From Streptomyces sp. NRRL B-24484 (GTDB taxonomy: Bacteria > Actinomycetota > Actinomycetes > Streptomycetales > Streptomycetaceae), in contig NZ_JOAI01000004.1 of the NCBI RefSeq assembly GCF_000717715.1, positions 62,001-126,000 of the forward strand: DNA of 64,000 bases, given 5' to 3'. The notes under the pieces were generated by a model. It made no database searches. It was not told where the DNA came from and was given only the letters and a program-made list of their open reading frames with translations. The position numbers and the translations under genes are program-made. Below, piece by piece: positions 40,354 to 48,277 of the stretch. Every line of letters begins with the position of its first letter. Positions within the stretch are counted from its first letter, which is position 1.

Positions 40354-41016
40354 ATGTGCGAGGAATCCGTTGTGCCCGGACCCGGACCGAGCCGGACGGT
40401 TCCGGTCGGCCCCGCGCTCCCGGCCGCACCGCCGCCCGGGGAGGTCCGCGACCGCCCGGGACTGCTGGCACCGGTGGCGCCGCTGCGGCGGTTCGGCACG
40501 GAGCCGGCCGGAACGGGCCTCACCGCGGGCGACCGCGGGCGGGCCGCCGAACTCGCCCTCGCCGACCCGGAGGTGCGCCGCGGCACCGGGGGCGGACGCC
40601 CCGCGGTGCTGGGGGTGTACACCGCGCCGACCGGCCGGCACCGCACGCATCCGCTGGTCGTCGTCCACGACCGCGCGAGCGGCGTGACGGTGGAGGCCAC
40701 CGTCGACCTGGCCGCGGGACGGGTGCTGGAGGTCTCGGCCGGCCGGCACCCGCCGGTCCTGGCGGAGGCGGAGCAGCGCCACGCGCGGGACCTCGTCCGC
40801 GGCAGCCGGCTGCTGGCCGCCCTCGGTGTGGACATCGACTCCGGCGCCGGCCACGTGCTGGCCGAGGTCGACCTGCACAGCCCCCGGTACCGGCACCGGC
40901 TGGTCGACCTGCGGTTCGTCCAGGCCGACCGCCGGCTGCCCTCCGCCTTCGCGATCGTCGACCTGTCGGACGACAGCGTCCTCACCACCGGCCTGGTCTC
41001 CTCGGGCGGCGGCTGA
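40354..41016 (+). CDS. Hypothetical protein, first gene of unknown cluster
   Basis: The 220-residue product starts at ATG 40354 with GGAGGG 8 nt upstream. The N-terminal 45 residues are Pro-rich and probably unstructured. The rest is alpha/beta with DRGRAAELALADPEVRRG, a beta pair HPLVVVHDRASGVTVEATVDLAAGRVLEV and a repeat-like second half, LAEVDLHSPRYRHRLVDLRFVQ. The order of strand-helix units resembles a PepSY/copper amine oxidase N-domain, but this is only an impression. There is no signal peptide. Three co-directional genes follow at gaps of 59, 43 and 51 bp, so it is probably the first gene of an operon. Confidence 0.65.
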   Translation: MCEESVVPGPGPSRTVPVGPALPAAPPPGEVRDRPGLLAPVAPLRRFGTEPAGTGLTAGDRGRAAELALADPEVRRGTGGGRPAVLGVYTAPTGRHRTHPLVVVHDRASGVTVEATVDLAAGRVLEVSAGRHPPVLAEAEQRHARDLVRGSRLLAALGVDIDSGAGHVLAEVDLHSPRYRHRLVDLRFVQADRRLPSAFAIVDLSDDSVLTTGLVSSGGG

Positions 41017-41075
41017 CGGCCACGGACGCGGGCCGCCGCCGGCAGGGCCGGCAACTCCCAAGAAGGGTAAGGACC

Positions 41076-41318
41076 ATGACACGGAACGTGCGGCTGCGGG
41101 GCCGGATCGAGGCCCTGCTCGCCGCGGTGAGCGGGATCGTCCTGGTGGTGACGCTGGCGTGGCCCGACTGGATCGAGTCGGTCTTCGGCGTCGATCCGGA
41201 CGAGCACAGCGGCGCCCTGGAGTGGCTGATCGTCGCGGTCGCGGTCTGCGCGACCGTGGGCTTCTCCCTGCTGGCCCGGGCCGAGTGGCGCAGACCCCGG
41301 ACCCTGGCCGACGGCTGA
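41076..41318 (+). CDS. Small two-helix membrane protein
   Basis: The 80-residue protein starts at ATG 41076; AAGGGTAAGGA upstream is a good ribosome site. Two hydrophobic helices (IEALLAAVSGIVLVVTLAW and LEWLIVAVAVCATVGFSLLA) flank a short acidic loop (GVDPDEHSGA), with Arg-rich termini consistent with both ends in the cytosol. It is the second gene of the unknown cluster and the only membrane member, so it might anchor a partner. I recognise no family. Confidence 0.7.
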   Translation: MTRNVRLRGRIEALLAAVSGIVLVVTLAWPDWIESVFGVDPDEHSGALEWLIVAVAVCATVGFSLLARAEWRRPRTLADG

Positions 41319-41361
41319 CCGGCCGCCCGCCGGACCGGCACGGGCGAACGGGGGCCGAACG

Positions 41362-42102
41362 GTGGACATCCCCCGCGGGGCGGCCGACGAGGACGGCCGA
41401 CGCGCCGTGGTGCACGACCGCAGCGGCACGCTGATCGCCCTGGACCTCGCCGACGGCACCGTGCTGTGGCGCTCCGGATCCGGGCTGCGGCCGCTCGCCC
41501 TGGTCGGCGGGTCGGTGGTGGCGCTGCGGGTCGGCACCGCCGCGGTGGCGGTGCTCGACGCGGCGGACGGCACCGAGCGGTGGACCTCGCCGCCGCTGCC
41601 GCTGCCCGACTGGGCCCGGCCCGGACTCGACGACTCCCCCGGCTTCGCACTGCGCACCGTACCGGCCGGCCCCGGCCGCGTGCTGCTGCGGTGGTCGGCC
41701 CGGACGCAGTACGGCGGGGGCGCCCCGCCCGACCCGGCGACCCTGGCCCGCCGGAGCCGCGAGTCCGACGGCGGGGCCCTCCTCGACCTCACCGGACCCG
41801 ACCCGCGGCTGTCGCCCGACGGCCCGGGCAGCGGCGGCGCCGGACCGCTCGAAGCCGCAGCCCCTGCCCCTGCCCCTGCAGCCGACCGCCCGGCCGCCGC
41901 GCCGGAGGTACTCGGGGCGGAGGTACTCGGGGCGGAGGTGGTGGAGGCCCGCCGGATCGGCACCCGCCGCATCGAACTGGCGGTGCCCCGGGCCACCGGA
42001 GCCGTGGTGCTCCGCGCGGTCGACGTCCGCAGCGACGATCCGAGCTGGGAGGTGGTACTCGACGGGGCGGCCGGCCGCCGTCCGCCCCGGCTCCGCCCGT
42101 GA
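41362..42102 (+). CDS. PQQ-like beta-propeller fragment protein
   Basis: The 246-residue product starts at GTG 41362. The first half contains two PQQ-type blades: RSGTLIALDLADGTVLWRSG and VAVLDAADGTERWTSP (D-x-DG-x-LW pattern). The middle (about 125-185) is Gly/Pro/Ala-rich with a short repeat GAEVLGAEV. The last third returns to beta-like IELAVPRATGAVVLRAVDV. Only two blades make this far too short for a closed propeller, so it may be a fragment, an oligomer or a different fold. It is the third gene of the cluster, between the small membrane protein and the large Asp-box propeller. Confidence 0.6.
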   Translation: MDIPRGAADEDGRRAVVHDRSGTLIALDLADGTVLWRSGSGLRPLALVGGSVVALRVGTAAVAVLDAADGTERWTSPPLPLPDWARPGLDDSPGFALRTVPAGPGRVLLRWSARTQYGGGAPPDPATLARRSRESDGGALLDLTGPDPRLSPDGPGSGGAGPLEAAAPAPAPAADRPAAAPEVLGAEVLGAEVVEARRIGTRRIELAVPRATGAVVLRAVDVRSDDPSWEVVLDGAAGRRPPRLRP

Positions 42103-42153
42103 CCGCACCGGGCCGGCCCGGACCGGCCGGACCCACGCACCCAGGAGGCCGTC

Positions 42154-44589
42154 ATGCCCGTCTCTGACCGACAACTCGCCGAGGCCAAACACCTCAGCCT
42201 CGAACAGGTCCGCCTGCTGCGGCGCAGCCGCGGCACCACCAACGACACCCTGAACGGGATGCCGGACGCGGCCGTCCGCCGTGCGCTGCGCCGACTCGAC
42301 CACCCCGACATGCCGCGGCTGCGCGCCGAGTTCCGGCTGCGGCAGGCCCGCGGGGACGACGGCGCCGTGCCCCCGCCGATGGCCCTCGGCCGGGCCGGCG
42401 ACCAGCTGCGCTCCGCGCTGGCGGGCGGCCCGGACCGGGCCACCACCGCGGGCGTGCCGACCGGCCGCAGCCGCGCGGCCCGGCCCGCGGGCGGCCCGGC
42501 CGCCGGGCTCTCCCCGGTGGCCTGGACGTGGCTGGGGCCCGGCAACGTCGGCGGCCGCACCCGCGGCATCGTCGTGCACCCGGGCACGCCCGAGCGGATG
42601 TGGGCGGCGAGCGCGGGCGGCGGGGTGTGGGCCACCGGTGACGCCGGCGGCAACTGGGCACCGGTGGACGACCGGCTCGACAACCTGGCGTGCAGCTGCC
42701 TCGCGATGGACCCGACCGATCCGGACACGCTCTACGTCGGCACCGGCGAGCCGTTCAGGAACGTGGACGCCGTCCGGGGCAACGGCCTGTTCCGCACCAC
42801 GGACGGCAGCACCTGGGCGTCGCTCCCGGCGACCCGCACCCCGGACTTCCGCTCGGTGGGCCGGATCGCCGTGTCGCCCGACGGCGCGGTGCTGCTCGTC
42901 GCCGGCTCGACCGGCCTGCTGCGCAGCGCCGACCCGGCGCGCGCGCAGTGGACGACCGTGCTGAGCGCCCAGGTCGGTGACGTGCGGTTCGACCCGACGG
43001 ACGGCCAGCGGGCCGTCGCGGGCGGGCTGCGCACCGGCGAGGCGTGGTTCAGCCGAGACGGCGGCCTGAGCTGGACGCCCGCGACCACCGGCGCCTGGAC
43101 GGGGCGGGTCGAACTCGCCCACGCCGTCCGGGACCCGTCGGTCGTCTACGCCTCGGTGGAGATGACCAGCGGCCAGATCTGGCGGTCCACGGACGGCGGG
43201 GCGACCTACCTGGCGCGGCGGATCCTCGACGTGGACGGGCGCCCGGCCGAGTACCTGGGCGACCAAGGCTGGTACAGCAACGCGATCTGGGCCGGCGACC
43301 CCACCGACGAGAACCTCCTCGTCACCGGCGGCGTCAACCTCTGGCGCAGCACCGACGGCGGCGACCACCTCACCGAGATCAGCACCTGGTGGGCCGCGGA
43401 CTCGGTGCACGCCGACCACCACGCGATCGTCTCCCACCCCGGCTACGACGGGGTCGCCAACCGCACCGTGCTCTTCGGCAACGACGGCGGGGTGTTCCGG
43501 GCCGCCGACCTCGCACTGGTCGGCAGCGAGCCGGAGCCGCCGTTCGAGAAGGGCTGGGAGAAGCTGGTGAACGACTACGGGGTCACCCAGTTCTACGGCG
43601 GCGCCGGTCACAGCGGCACCGGCACGATCGTGGGCGGCGCCCAGGACAACGGCTCGCTCCGCTTCGGCCCGGCCGCCGGCGCCCAGGCGTGGACGGAGTT
43701 CTTCGGCGGCGACGGCGGCTGGTGCGCCTCGGACCCGACGGATCCGGACGTCTTCTACGGCGAGTACGTCTTCCTCAACATCCACCGCAACACCGACGGC
43801 GCGACGACCGACGACACCGAGGGGGACCGTTACATCAGCGGCCAGTTCTTCAACCCGGCCCGGGGCCCGCAGGGCGAGTGGGACTGGAAGCCGGCGCCGT
43901 TCCGGATCGAGGACGCCAAGACCGGCGACACGCTGTTCATCGCCCCCTTCGTCCTGGACCCGAACGACCCGGACCGGCTGTTCGGCGGCGGTCTGTCGCT
44001 CTGGCGGACGGACGACGCCAAGACCCCGAACACCCCCACCTCGGGGCCGCGCTGGCGGGCCGTCAAGCCGCGGACCGGGGCGGAGATCAGCGCGATCGCG
44101 GTGACCCCGGGCAACTCGGACGCGGTCTGGGTCGGGCACGTCGACGGCGCGGTGTTCCGCACCGCGAACGGCACGGCGGCCACCCCGGCCTGGCAGCGGG
44201 TCGGGGCGACCGGCCCGGACCGGCTGCAGCCGCAGCGGTACTGCACCCGCCTCACCGTCCACCCCGCCCGGCCGCAGACGGTCTACGCCTGCTTCGGCGG
44301 CTACGAGGCCGGCAACCTCTGGGTCACCGAGGACGGCGGTGCGCGCTGGCACGGCCTGGGCACGGCGTTGCCGGCCGCGCCGGTGCGCGCGCTCGCCGTG
44401 CACCCGCAGCACGACCGGTTCCTGTACTGCGGCACCGAGGTCGGCCTGTTCGCCAGCGAGGACGGCGGCACCAGCTGGTCGCCGACCACCGAGGGCCCGA
44501 ACAGCTGCCCGGTCGACGACCTGTTCTGGATGGGCCGGAGCCTGGTCTGCGTGACCCACGGGCGGGGCATGTTCCGGATCGACCTCTGA
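42154..44589 (+). CDS. Asp-box (BNR/sortilin-type) beta-propeller protein, 811 residues
   Basis: The start ATG 42154 follows CAGGAGG. Residues 1-115 are an unusual charged helical region (LAEAKHLSLEQVRLLRRSR, AVRRALRRLDHPDMPRL) with no signal peptide. The rest is a large propeller (about 120-811) with many Asp-boxes of the SxDxGxTW type: FRTTDGSTW, FSRDGGLSW, WRSTDGGATY, WRSTDGGDH, VTEDGGARW and ASEDGGTSW. DPTDP segments precede several blades, as in VPS10/sortilin and exo-sialidase-like proteins. Active-site residues of sialidases (Arg triad, FRIP) are not evident. It is the last gene of the unknown cluster. Ligand and cellular location are unknown. Confidence 0.8.
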   Translation: MPVSDRQLAEAKHLSLEQVRLLRRSRGTTNDTLNGMPDAAVRRALRRLDHPDMPRLRAEFRLRQARGDDGAVPPPMALGRAGDQLRSALAGGPDRATTAGVPTGRSRAARPAGGPAAGLSPVAWTWLGPGNVGGRTRGIVVHPGTPERMWAASAGGGVWATGDAGGNWAPVDDRLDNLACSCLAMDPTDPDTLYVGTGEPFRNVDAVRGNGLFRTTDGSTWASLPATRTPDFRSVGRIAVSPDGAVLLVAGSTGLLRSADPARAQWTTVLSAQVGDVRFDPTDGQRAVAGGLRTGEAWFSRDGGLSWTPATTGAWTGRVELAHAVRDPSVVYASVEMTSGQIWRSTDGGATYLARRILDVDGRPAEYLGDQGWYSNAIWAGDPTDENLLVTGGVNLWRSTDGGDHLTEISTWWAADSVHADHHAIVSHPGYDGVANRTVLFGNDGGVFRAADLALVGSEPEPPFEKGWEKLVNDYGVTQFYGGAGHSGTGTIVGGAQDNGSLRFGPAAGAQAWTEFFGGDGGWCASDPTDPDVFYGEYVFLNIHRNTDGATTDDTEGDRYISGQFFNPARGPQGEWDWKPAPFRIEDAKTGDTLFIAPFVLDPNDPDRLFGGGLSLWRTDDAKTPNTPTSGPRWRAVKPRTGAEISAIAVTPGNSDAVWVGHVDGAVFRTANGTAATPAWQRVGATGPDRLQPQRYCTRLTVHPARPQTVYACFGGYEAGNLWVTEDGGARWHGLGTALPAAPVRALAVHPQHDRFLYCGTEVGLFASEDGGTSWSPTTEGPNSCPVDDLFWMGRSLVCVTHGRGMFRIDL

Positions 44590-44610
44590 CCGCACCGGCC
44601 CCGCCGCGGC

Positions 44611-45216
44611 TCAGTGCGCGGCCCCCTCCGCCCCGGCGCGGTGGGGCCGCGCACGGACGTGCATCCGCTCGCCCTGCCGTCCGAGGATGCTGAGGATCTC
44701 GACCGGGTGGTCGCCGGTGCTGCCGAACCAGTGCGGCAGCCGGGTGTCGAACTCGGCGGCCTCGCCGGTGCCGAGGACGGTGTCGCGGTCCCCGATCACC
44801 AGGCGCAGCCGTCCGGAGAGCACGTACAGCCACTCGTAGCCCTCGTGGACGCGCAGCTCCGGCACGCTCTGGGCGGCGGGCACGATCACCTTCCAGGCCT
44901 GCAGCGAGCCGGGCTGCCGGGTGAGCGGCAGGACCGTCCGTCCGTTGACCTGACGGGGGCTGAGCCGGACCCGGGGGTCGCCGGTCTCCGGGGCGCCGAC
45001 GAGCTCGTCGAGGGCGACCCGGTGCGCCTGGGCGATCGGCAGCAGCAGTTCCAGGCTGGGGCGGCGCTGCCCGGACTCCAGCCGGGACAGCGTGCTCTTG
45101 GAGATGCCGGTGGCCTCGGCGAGTGCGGCGAGGGAGATGCCGCGCCGGGTGCGCAGGAGTCTGAGCCGGGGGCCGACCTCGGCGAGGGCGGCGGCGACGG
45201 CCGGGGTGTGGTCCAT
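44611..45216 (-). CDS. XRE family regulator with cupin sensor domain
   Basis: The 201-residue regulator starts at ATG 45216. An HTH_3 domain (about 15-70) has LRLLRTRRGISLAALAEATG, ISKSTLSRLESGQRRPSLE; a cupin (about 105-190) follows with PELRVHEGYEWLYVLSGRL and FDTRLPHWFGSTG. This HTH-plus-cupin layout is that of PuuR/MppR-like regulators that sense small molecules. It is divergent from the methyltransferase-MFS unit. An 18-bp perfect palindrome in the 79-bp gap is its likely operator. Confidence 0.9.
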   Translation of the reverse strand: MDHTPAVAAALAEVGPRLRLLRTRRGISLAALAEATGISKSTLSRLESGQRRPSLELLLPIAQAHRVALDELVGAPETGDPRVRLSPRQVNGRTVLPLTRQPGSLQAWKVIVPAAQSVPELRVHEGYEWLYVLSGRLRLVIGDRDTVLGTGEAAEFDTRLPHWFGSTGDHPVEILSILGRQGERMHVRARPHRAGAEGAAH

Positions 45217-45246
45217 GGGCCCATTCCACCGCGGGTGTCCCGGAAA

Positions 45247-45264
45247 CGGCAACGATCGTTGCCG
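45247..45264. promoter_or_regulatory. 18-bp perfect palindrome, probable XRE operator
   Basis: CGGCAACGATCGTTGCCG lies in the 79-bp gap between the XRE gene and the methyltransferase gene, 31 and 32 bp from the two start codons. Its position allows control of both. Confidence 0.85.
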
Positions 45265-45295
45265 GTCCGGCACCGACGGGGCCAGTCTCGGCCCC

Positions 45296-46117
45296 ATGGA
45301 CGAACCCGTGCACGACATCGATCAGCCCCTGCAGGACACCGGAACACCGCTGCCCGGGACGGGGGACACCGGCGGACCCGCCGGGCCCGGCGCCGGCTTC
45401 GACCGGGCGGCCTGGGAGGAGCGGTACCGCACCCGGGGCGCGCTGTGGAGCGGGCGGCCGAATCCGCAGCTGGTGGCCGAGGCCACCGGGCTGGCCCCCG
45501 GACGGGCGCTGGACGCCGGCTGCGGCGAGGGCGCCGACGCGCTCTGGCTCGCCGACCGGGGCTGGCGGGTCACCGCCGCCGACCTCGCCTCGACCGCGCT
45601 GGACCGGGCCGCCGCCCGGGCCGCGGACGAGAGCCCGCAGCTGGCCGAACGGATCACCTGGGTCCGCGCCGACCTCGGCGAACGGCCGCCCGCCGGCGCC
45701 GGGTTCGAGCTGGTCAGCGCGCAGTACCTGCACGTGCCCGCCGCCGAGCGGCCGGCGGTGTTCGCGGGCCTCGCCGCCGCGGTGGCGCCGGGCGGCACGC
45801 TGCTGATCGTCGGTCACCACCCGCGGGACCTCGCGGGCGGCGGCGGGCCGCGGCTGCTCCCCGAGATGCTCTTCACCGCCGAGGAGGCCGCCGCGGGCCT
45901 CGACCCGGCCGACTGGCGGGTGCGGACGGCGCAGACCCGTCCGCGCCCTGCCGAGGACCGGACGGGCCGGCCCGTCACGGTGTACGACGCCGTCCTGGTC
46001 GCGGTCCGCCGCGCACCCGGCCCGGCGTCCTCGGCCCCGGCGTCCTCCGCCCTGGTGCCCCCCGTCCCGGCGTCGGCCGCCCCGGTTTCGCCCGCCGGAA
46101 CGGACGGTGCCCGGTGA
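45296..46117 (+). CDS. SAM-dependent methyltransferase (class I)
   Basis: The 273-residue enzyme starts at ATG 45296. An acidic Pro/Gly-rich N-terminus precedes WEERYRTRGALWSGRPNPQL, typical of the TehB/UbiE-like small-molecule methyltransferases. Motif I is ALDAGCGEGADALWLADRGW, followed by VTAADLAS (SAM-binding acid), a motif IV-like region FELVSAQYLHVP and post-motif VAPGGTLLIVGHHP. The C-terminal 40 residues are Pro/Ser/Ala-rich. Its stop overlaps the MFS start. The pair, controlled by the divergent XRE regulator, may modify and export a toxic compound such as tellurite or a drug. Confidence 0.9.
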   Translation: MDEPVHDIDQPLQDTGTPLPGTGDTGGPAGPGAGFDRAAWEERYRTRGALWSGRPNPQLVAEATGLAPGRALDAGCGEGADALWLADRGWRVTAADLASTALDRAAARAADESPQLAERITWVRADLGERPPAGAGFELVSAQYLHVPAAERPAVFAGLAAAVAPGGTLLIVGHHPRDLAGGGGPRLLPEMLFTAEEAAAGLDPADWRVRTAQTRPRPAEDRTGRPVTVYDAVLVAVRRAPGPASSAPASSALVPPVPASAAPVSPAGTDGAR

Positions 46118-47565
46118 GCCCCGCAGCCCCCGGCACGGCAGCCCGGCCGGCCGCGCCCGCGGCGGCGCCGCCCTCCGTCCGGCGGGCGCTCGCCGCGCTC
46201 TCGCTGTCGATGCTGCTGCCCTCGCTCGGCATCAGCATCGCCAACGTCGCCCTGCCCACCCTGGCCGGGGAGTTCTCGGCGCCGTTCGCCGCGGTGCAGT
46301 GGGTCGTGCTGGCCTTCCTGCTGGCGACCACGACCACGATCGTCGGCGCGGGCCGGCTGGGCGACGTCCTCGGCCGCCGGCGGCTGCTGCTCGGCGGGAT
46401 CCTGCTGTACACGGTGGCGTCGCTGCTGTGCGGCACGGCGCCCGCGCTCGGCGTGCTGATCGCCGCACGGGCGGCCCAGGGCCTGGGCGCGGCCGTCATG
46501 CTGGCGCTCACCATGGCCTTCGTCGGTGCGACGGTGCCGCAGGAGCGGACCGGGCGCGCGATGGGACTGCTCGGCACCATGTCGGCGGTCGGCACCGCCC
46601 TCGGCCCCTCGCTCGGCGGCCTGCTGATCGCCGGACCGGGATGGCGGACGGTCTTCCTCGCCATGGTGCCGCTCGGCGGACTCGCCCTGCTGCTGGCGTA
46701 CCGTCACCTGCCGCCGGACCGCCCGGCCGCCGACCGCGGCACGGCGTCCGCCCGACCCCGTCCGGACCGGGCCGGCACGCTGCTGCTGGCGCTCGCCCTC
46801 GCCGCGTACGCGCTGGCCATGACGGTCGGGCGCAGCCGGTTCGGCACGCTCGGGCTCGGACTGCTCGGGGCCGCCGGGCTCGGTGCGGTGCTGTTCGTCC
46901 TGGTCGAGCGGCGGGCGGCCGCCCCGCTCGTCCGGCCCGCGATGTTCCGGGACGGCACGCTCAGCGCGAGCCTCGCCATGAGCGCCCTGGTGTCGACGGT
47001 GATGATGGCGACGCTGGTGGTGGGTCCGTTCTACCTGTCCCGCGCGCTGGGCCTCCCGGCGGCCGGTGTCGGGCTGGTGATGTCGGTCGGGCCGCTGGTC
47101 ACCGCGGTGACCGGGGTGCCCGCCGGGCGGATCGTGGACCGCTTCGGCACCCGGCGGACGACCGCGGCCGGGCTGACGGCCGTCACGGTCGGCTGCCTCG
47201 CGCTGTGCGCGGCGCCGGCGAGCCTCGGCACGCCCGGTTACCTCGCCCCCGTCGTGCTCCTGACGGTCGGCTACGCGACCTTCCAGACGGCCAACAACAC
47301 CGGGGTGATGGCGGACGTCCCGGCGGACCGCCGGGGTGTGGTGTCCGGGGTGCTCAACCTGTCGCGCAACCTCGGCCTGATCACCGGCACCGCCGTGATG
47401 GGGGCCGTCTTCGCCGCCGCCGCGGGGACGGGCGACCCGACGACCGCGCGGGCGGGGGCGGTCGCCACCGCGCTGCACACCACCTTCGCCGTGGCCGCCG
47501 TGCTGACCGCCGCCGCGCTGGTCCTCGCCCTCGCCACCGGCCGCACCCCGGCGGCGCGCCGCTGA
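46114..47565 (+). CDS. MFS transporter, DHA2-like drug exporter
   Basis: The 483-residue protein starts at GTG 46114, overlapping the methyltransferase stop (GTGA). About 12-14 helices are visible; GAGRLGDVLGRRR is motif A and LLGTMSAVGTALGPSLGGLL the antiporter motif C. Motif A has a second weak copy at VPAGRIVDRFGTRR. The family expels drugs and biocides by proton exchange. Co-translation with the methyltransferase and control by the XRE-cupin regulator suggest a specific substrate rather than a general pump. Confidence 0.93.
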   Translation: MSPAAPGTAARPAAPAAAPPSVRRALAALSLSMLLPSLGISIANVALPTLAGEFSAPFAAVQWVVLAFLLATTTTIVGAGRLGDVLGRRRLLLGGILLYTVASLLCGTAPALGVLIAARAAQGLGAAVMLALTMAFVGATVPQERTGRAMGLLGTMSAVGTALGPSLGGLLIAGPGWRTVFLAMVPLGGLALLLAYRHLPPDRPAADRGTASARPRPDRAGTLLLALALAAYALAMTVGRSRFGTLGLGLLGAAGLGAVLFVLVERRAAAPLVRPAMFRDGTLSASLAMSALVSTVMMATLVVGPFYLSRALGLPAAGVGLVMSVGPLVTAVTGVPAGRIVDRFGTRRTTAAGLTAVTVGCLALCAAPASLGTPGYLAPVVLLTVGYATFQTANNTGVMADVPADRRGVVSGVLNLSRNLGLITGTAVMGAVFAAAAGTGDPTTARAGAVATALHTTFAVAAVLTAAALVLALATGRTPAARR

Positions 47566-47665
47566 CGCCCCCGTCCGGTCGGTGGTTGGCGGGCGCGCCC
47601 GGGCCTGGCACGCTGTGCAGCGTCGTCGTGGCGGTGCGGGTGCGGTGAAGGGATCCGGTGGCTCG

Positions 47666-48034
47666 ATGCGCGGATTCGGTCAGCTGGAGGCCGAGATCAT
47701 GGAACGGCTGTGGTCCTGGGGCAGACCGGCCACCGTCCGCGAGGTGGTCGACGACCTGAACGGGGTGCGTCCGGTCGCGTACACGACCGTCAACACCGTG
47801 GCCGACATCCTGTACCGCAAGGGCTACCTGCACCGCAGCAAGCAGGGCCGGGCCTGGGTCTACGAGCCGGTGCGCTCGCACGAGGCCCACACCGCCGACG
47901 TGATGCGCGAGGTCCTCGGCGGGGCCACCGACCCGCGGGCCGCCCTGATGCTGTTCGTCGACGGGATGGACGAGGGACAGGCCGCCGCACTGCGCGAGGC
48001 CCTCGCGGACCGGGCCCCGGACGACCGCCCGTAG
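47666..48034 (+). CDS. BlaI/MecI/CopY family repressor
   Basis: The 122-residue protein is a winged-helix repressor: FGQLEAEIMERLWSWGRPATVREVVDDLN, then AYTTVNTVADILYRKGYL (recognition helix) and the wing RSKQGRAWVYEPVRSHEAH. The C-terminal helix (MLFVDGMDEGQAAALREAL) is the dimerisation part. In the best-known systems BlaI is cleaved on signal from a BlaR1 protease, but no BlaR1 gene is adjacent. ATG 47666 is chosen (AAGGGA 12 nt upstream); GTG 47645 is possible. Its targets may be the nearby cell-wall hydrolase genes or beta-lactam resistance elsewhere. Confidence 0.88.
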   Translation: MRGFGQLEAEIMERLWSWGRPATVREVVDDLNGVRPVAYTTVNTVADILYRKGYLHRSKQGRAWVYEPVRSHEAHTADVMREVLGGATDPRAALMLFVDGMDEGQAAALREALADRAPDDRP

Positions 48035-48096
48035 CAGCCCCGGGGAGACGGCTCCCGCCGGCCGGGCGGCCGTCAGGACATCCGGCACGGTGAGCG

Positions 48097-48130
48097 CGCT
48101 GATCAGCGGTAACGGAACTTGATGTTCCGT
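48097..48130 (+). promoter_or_regulatory. Two palindromes upstream of the NlpC/P60 gene
   Basis: CGCTGATCAGCG (48097-48108) is a perfect 12-bp palindrome. ACGGAAC-TTGAT-GTTCCGT (48112-48130) has 7-bp arms. They lie 148-181 bp before the start and could be operators or leader hairpins. Confidence 0.5.
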
Positions 48131-48277
48131 CAGGGGATTCCGGAGGCGGGTTGCCAGCCCCCCACCCCGCCCTACTAAGTTACTTCGCACATGTGCGTCC
48201 GGCCGTCGCCGCCGCGCAGCCGACGACGGCCCGCCGCACCCGCGGCGGCCGCCCGAGCCAGGGAGTGACCGCAGACA

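Noticed and set aside
48035..48277. c-di-AMP (ydaO-type) riboswitch upstream of the NlpC/P60 gene
   Set aside because: Such riboswitches often precede wall hydrolase genes, but the conserved blocks (for example GGUACGGAGGAACC and CCGACAGCUAACUCCGG) were not found in order. Only two simple palindromes are present.
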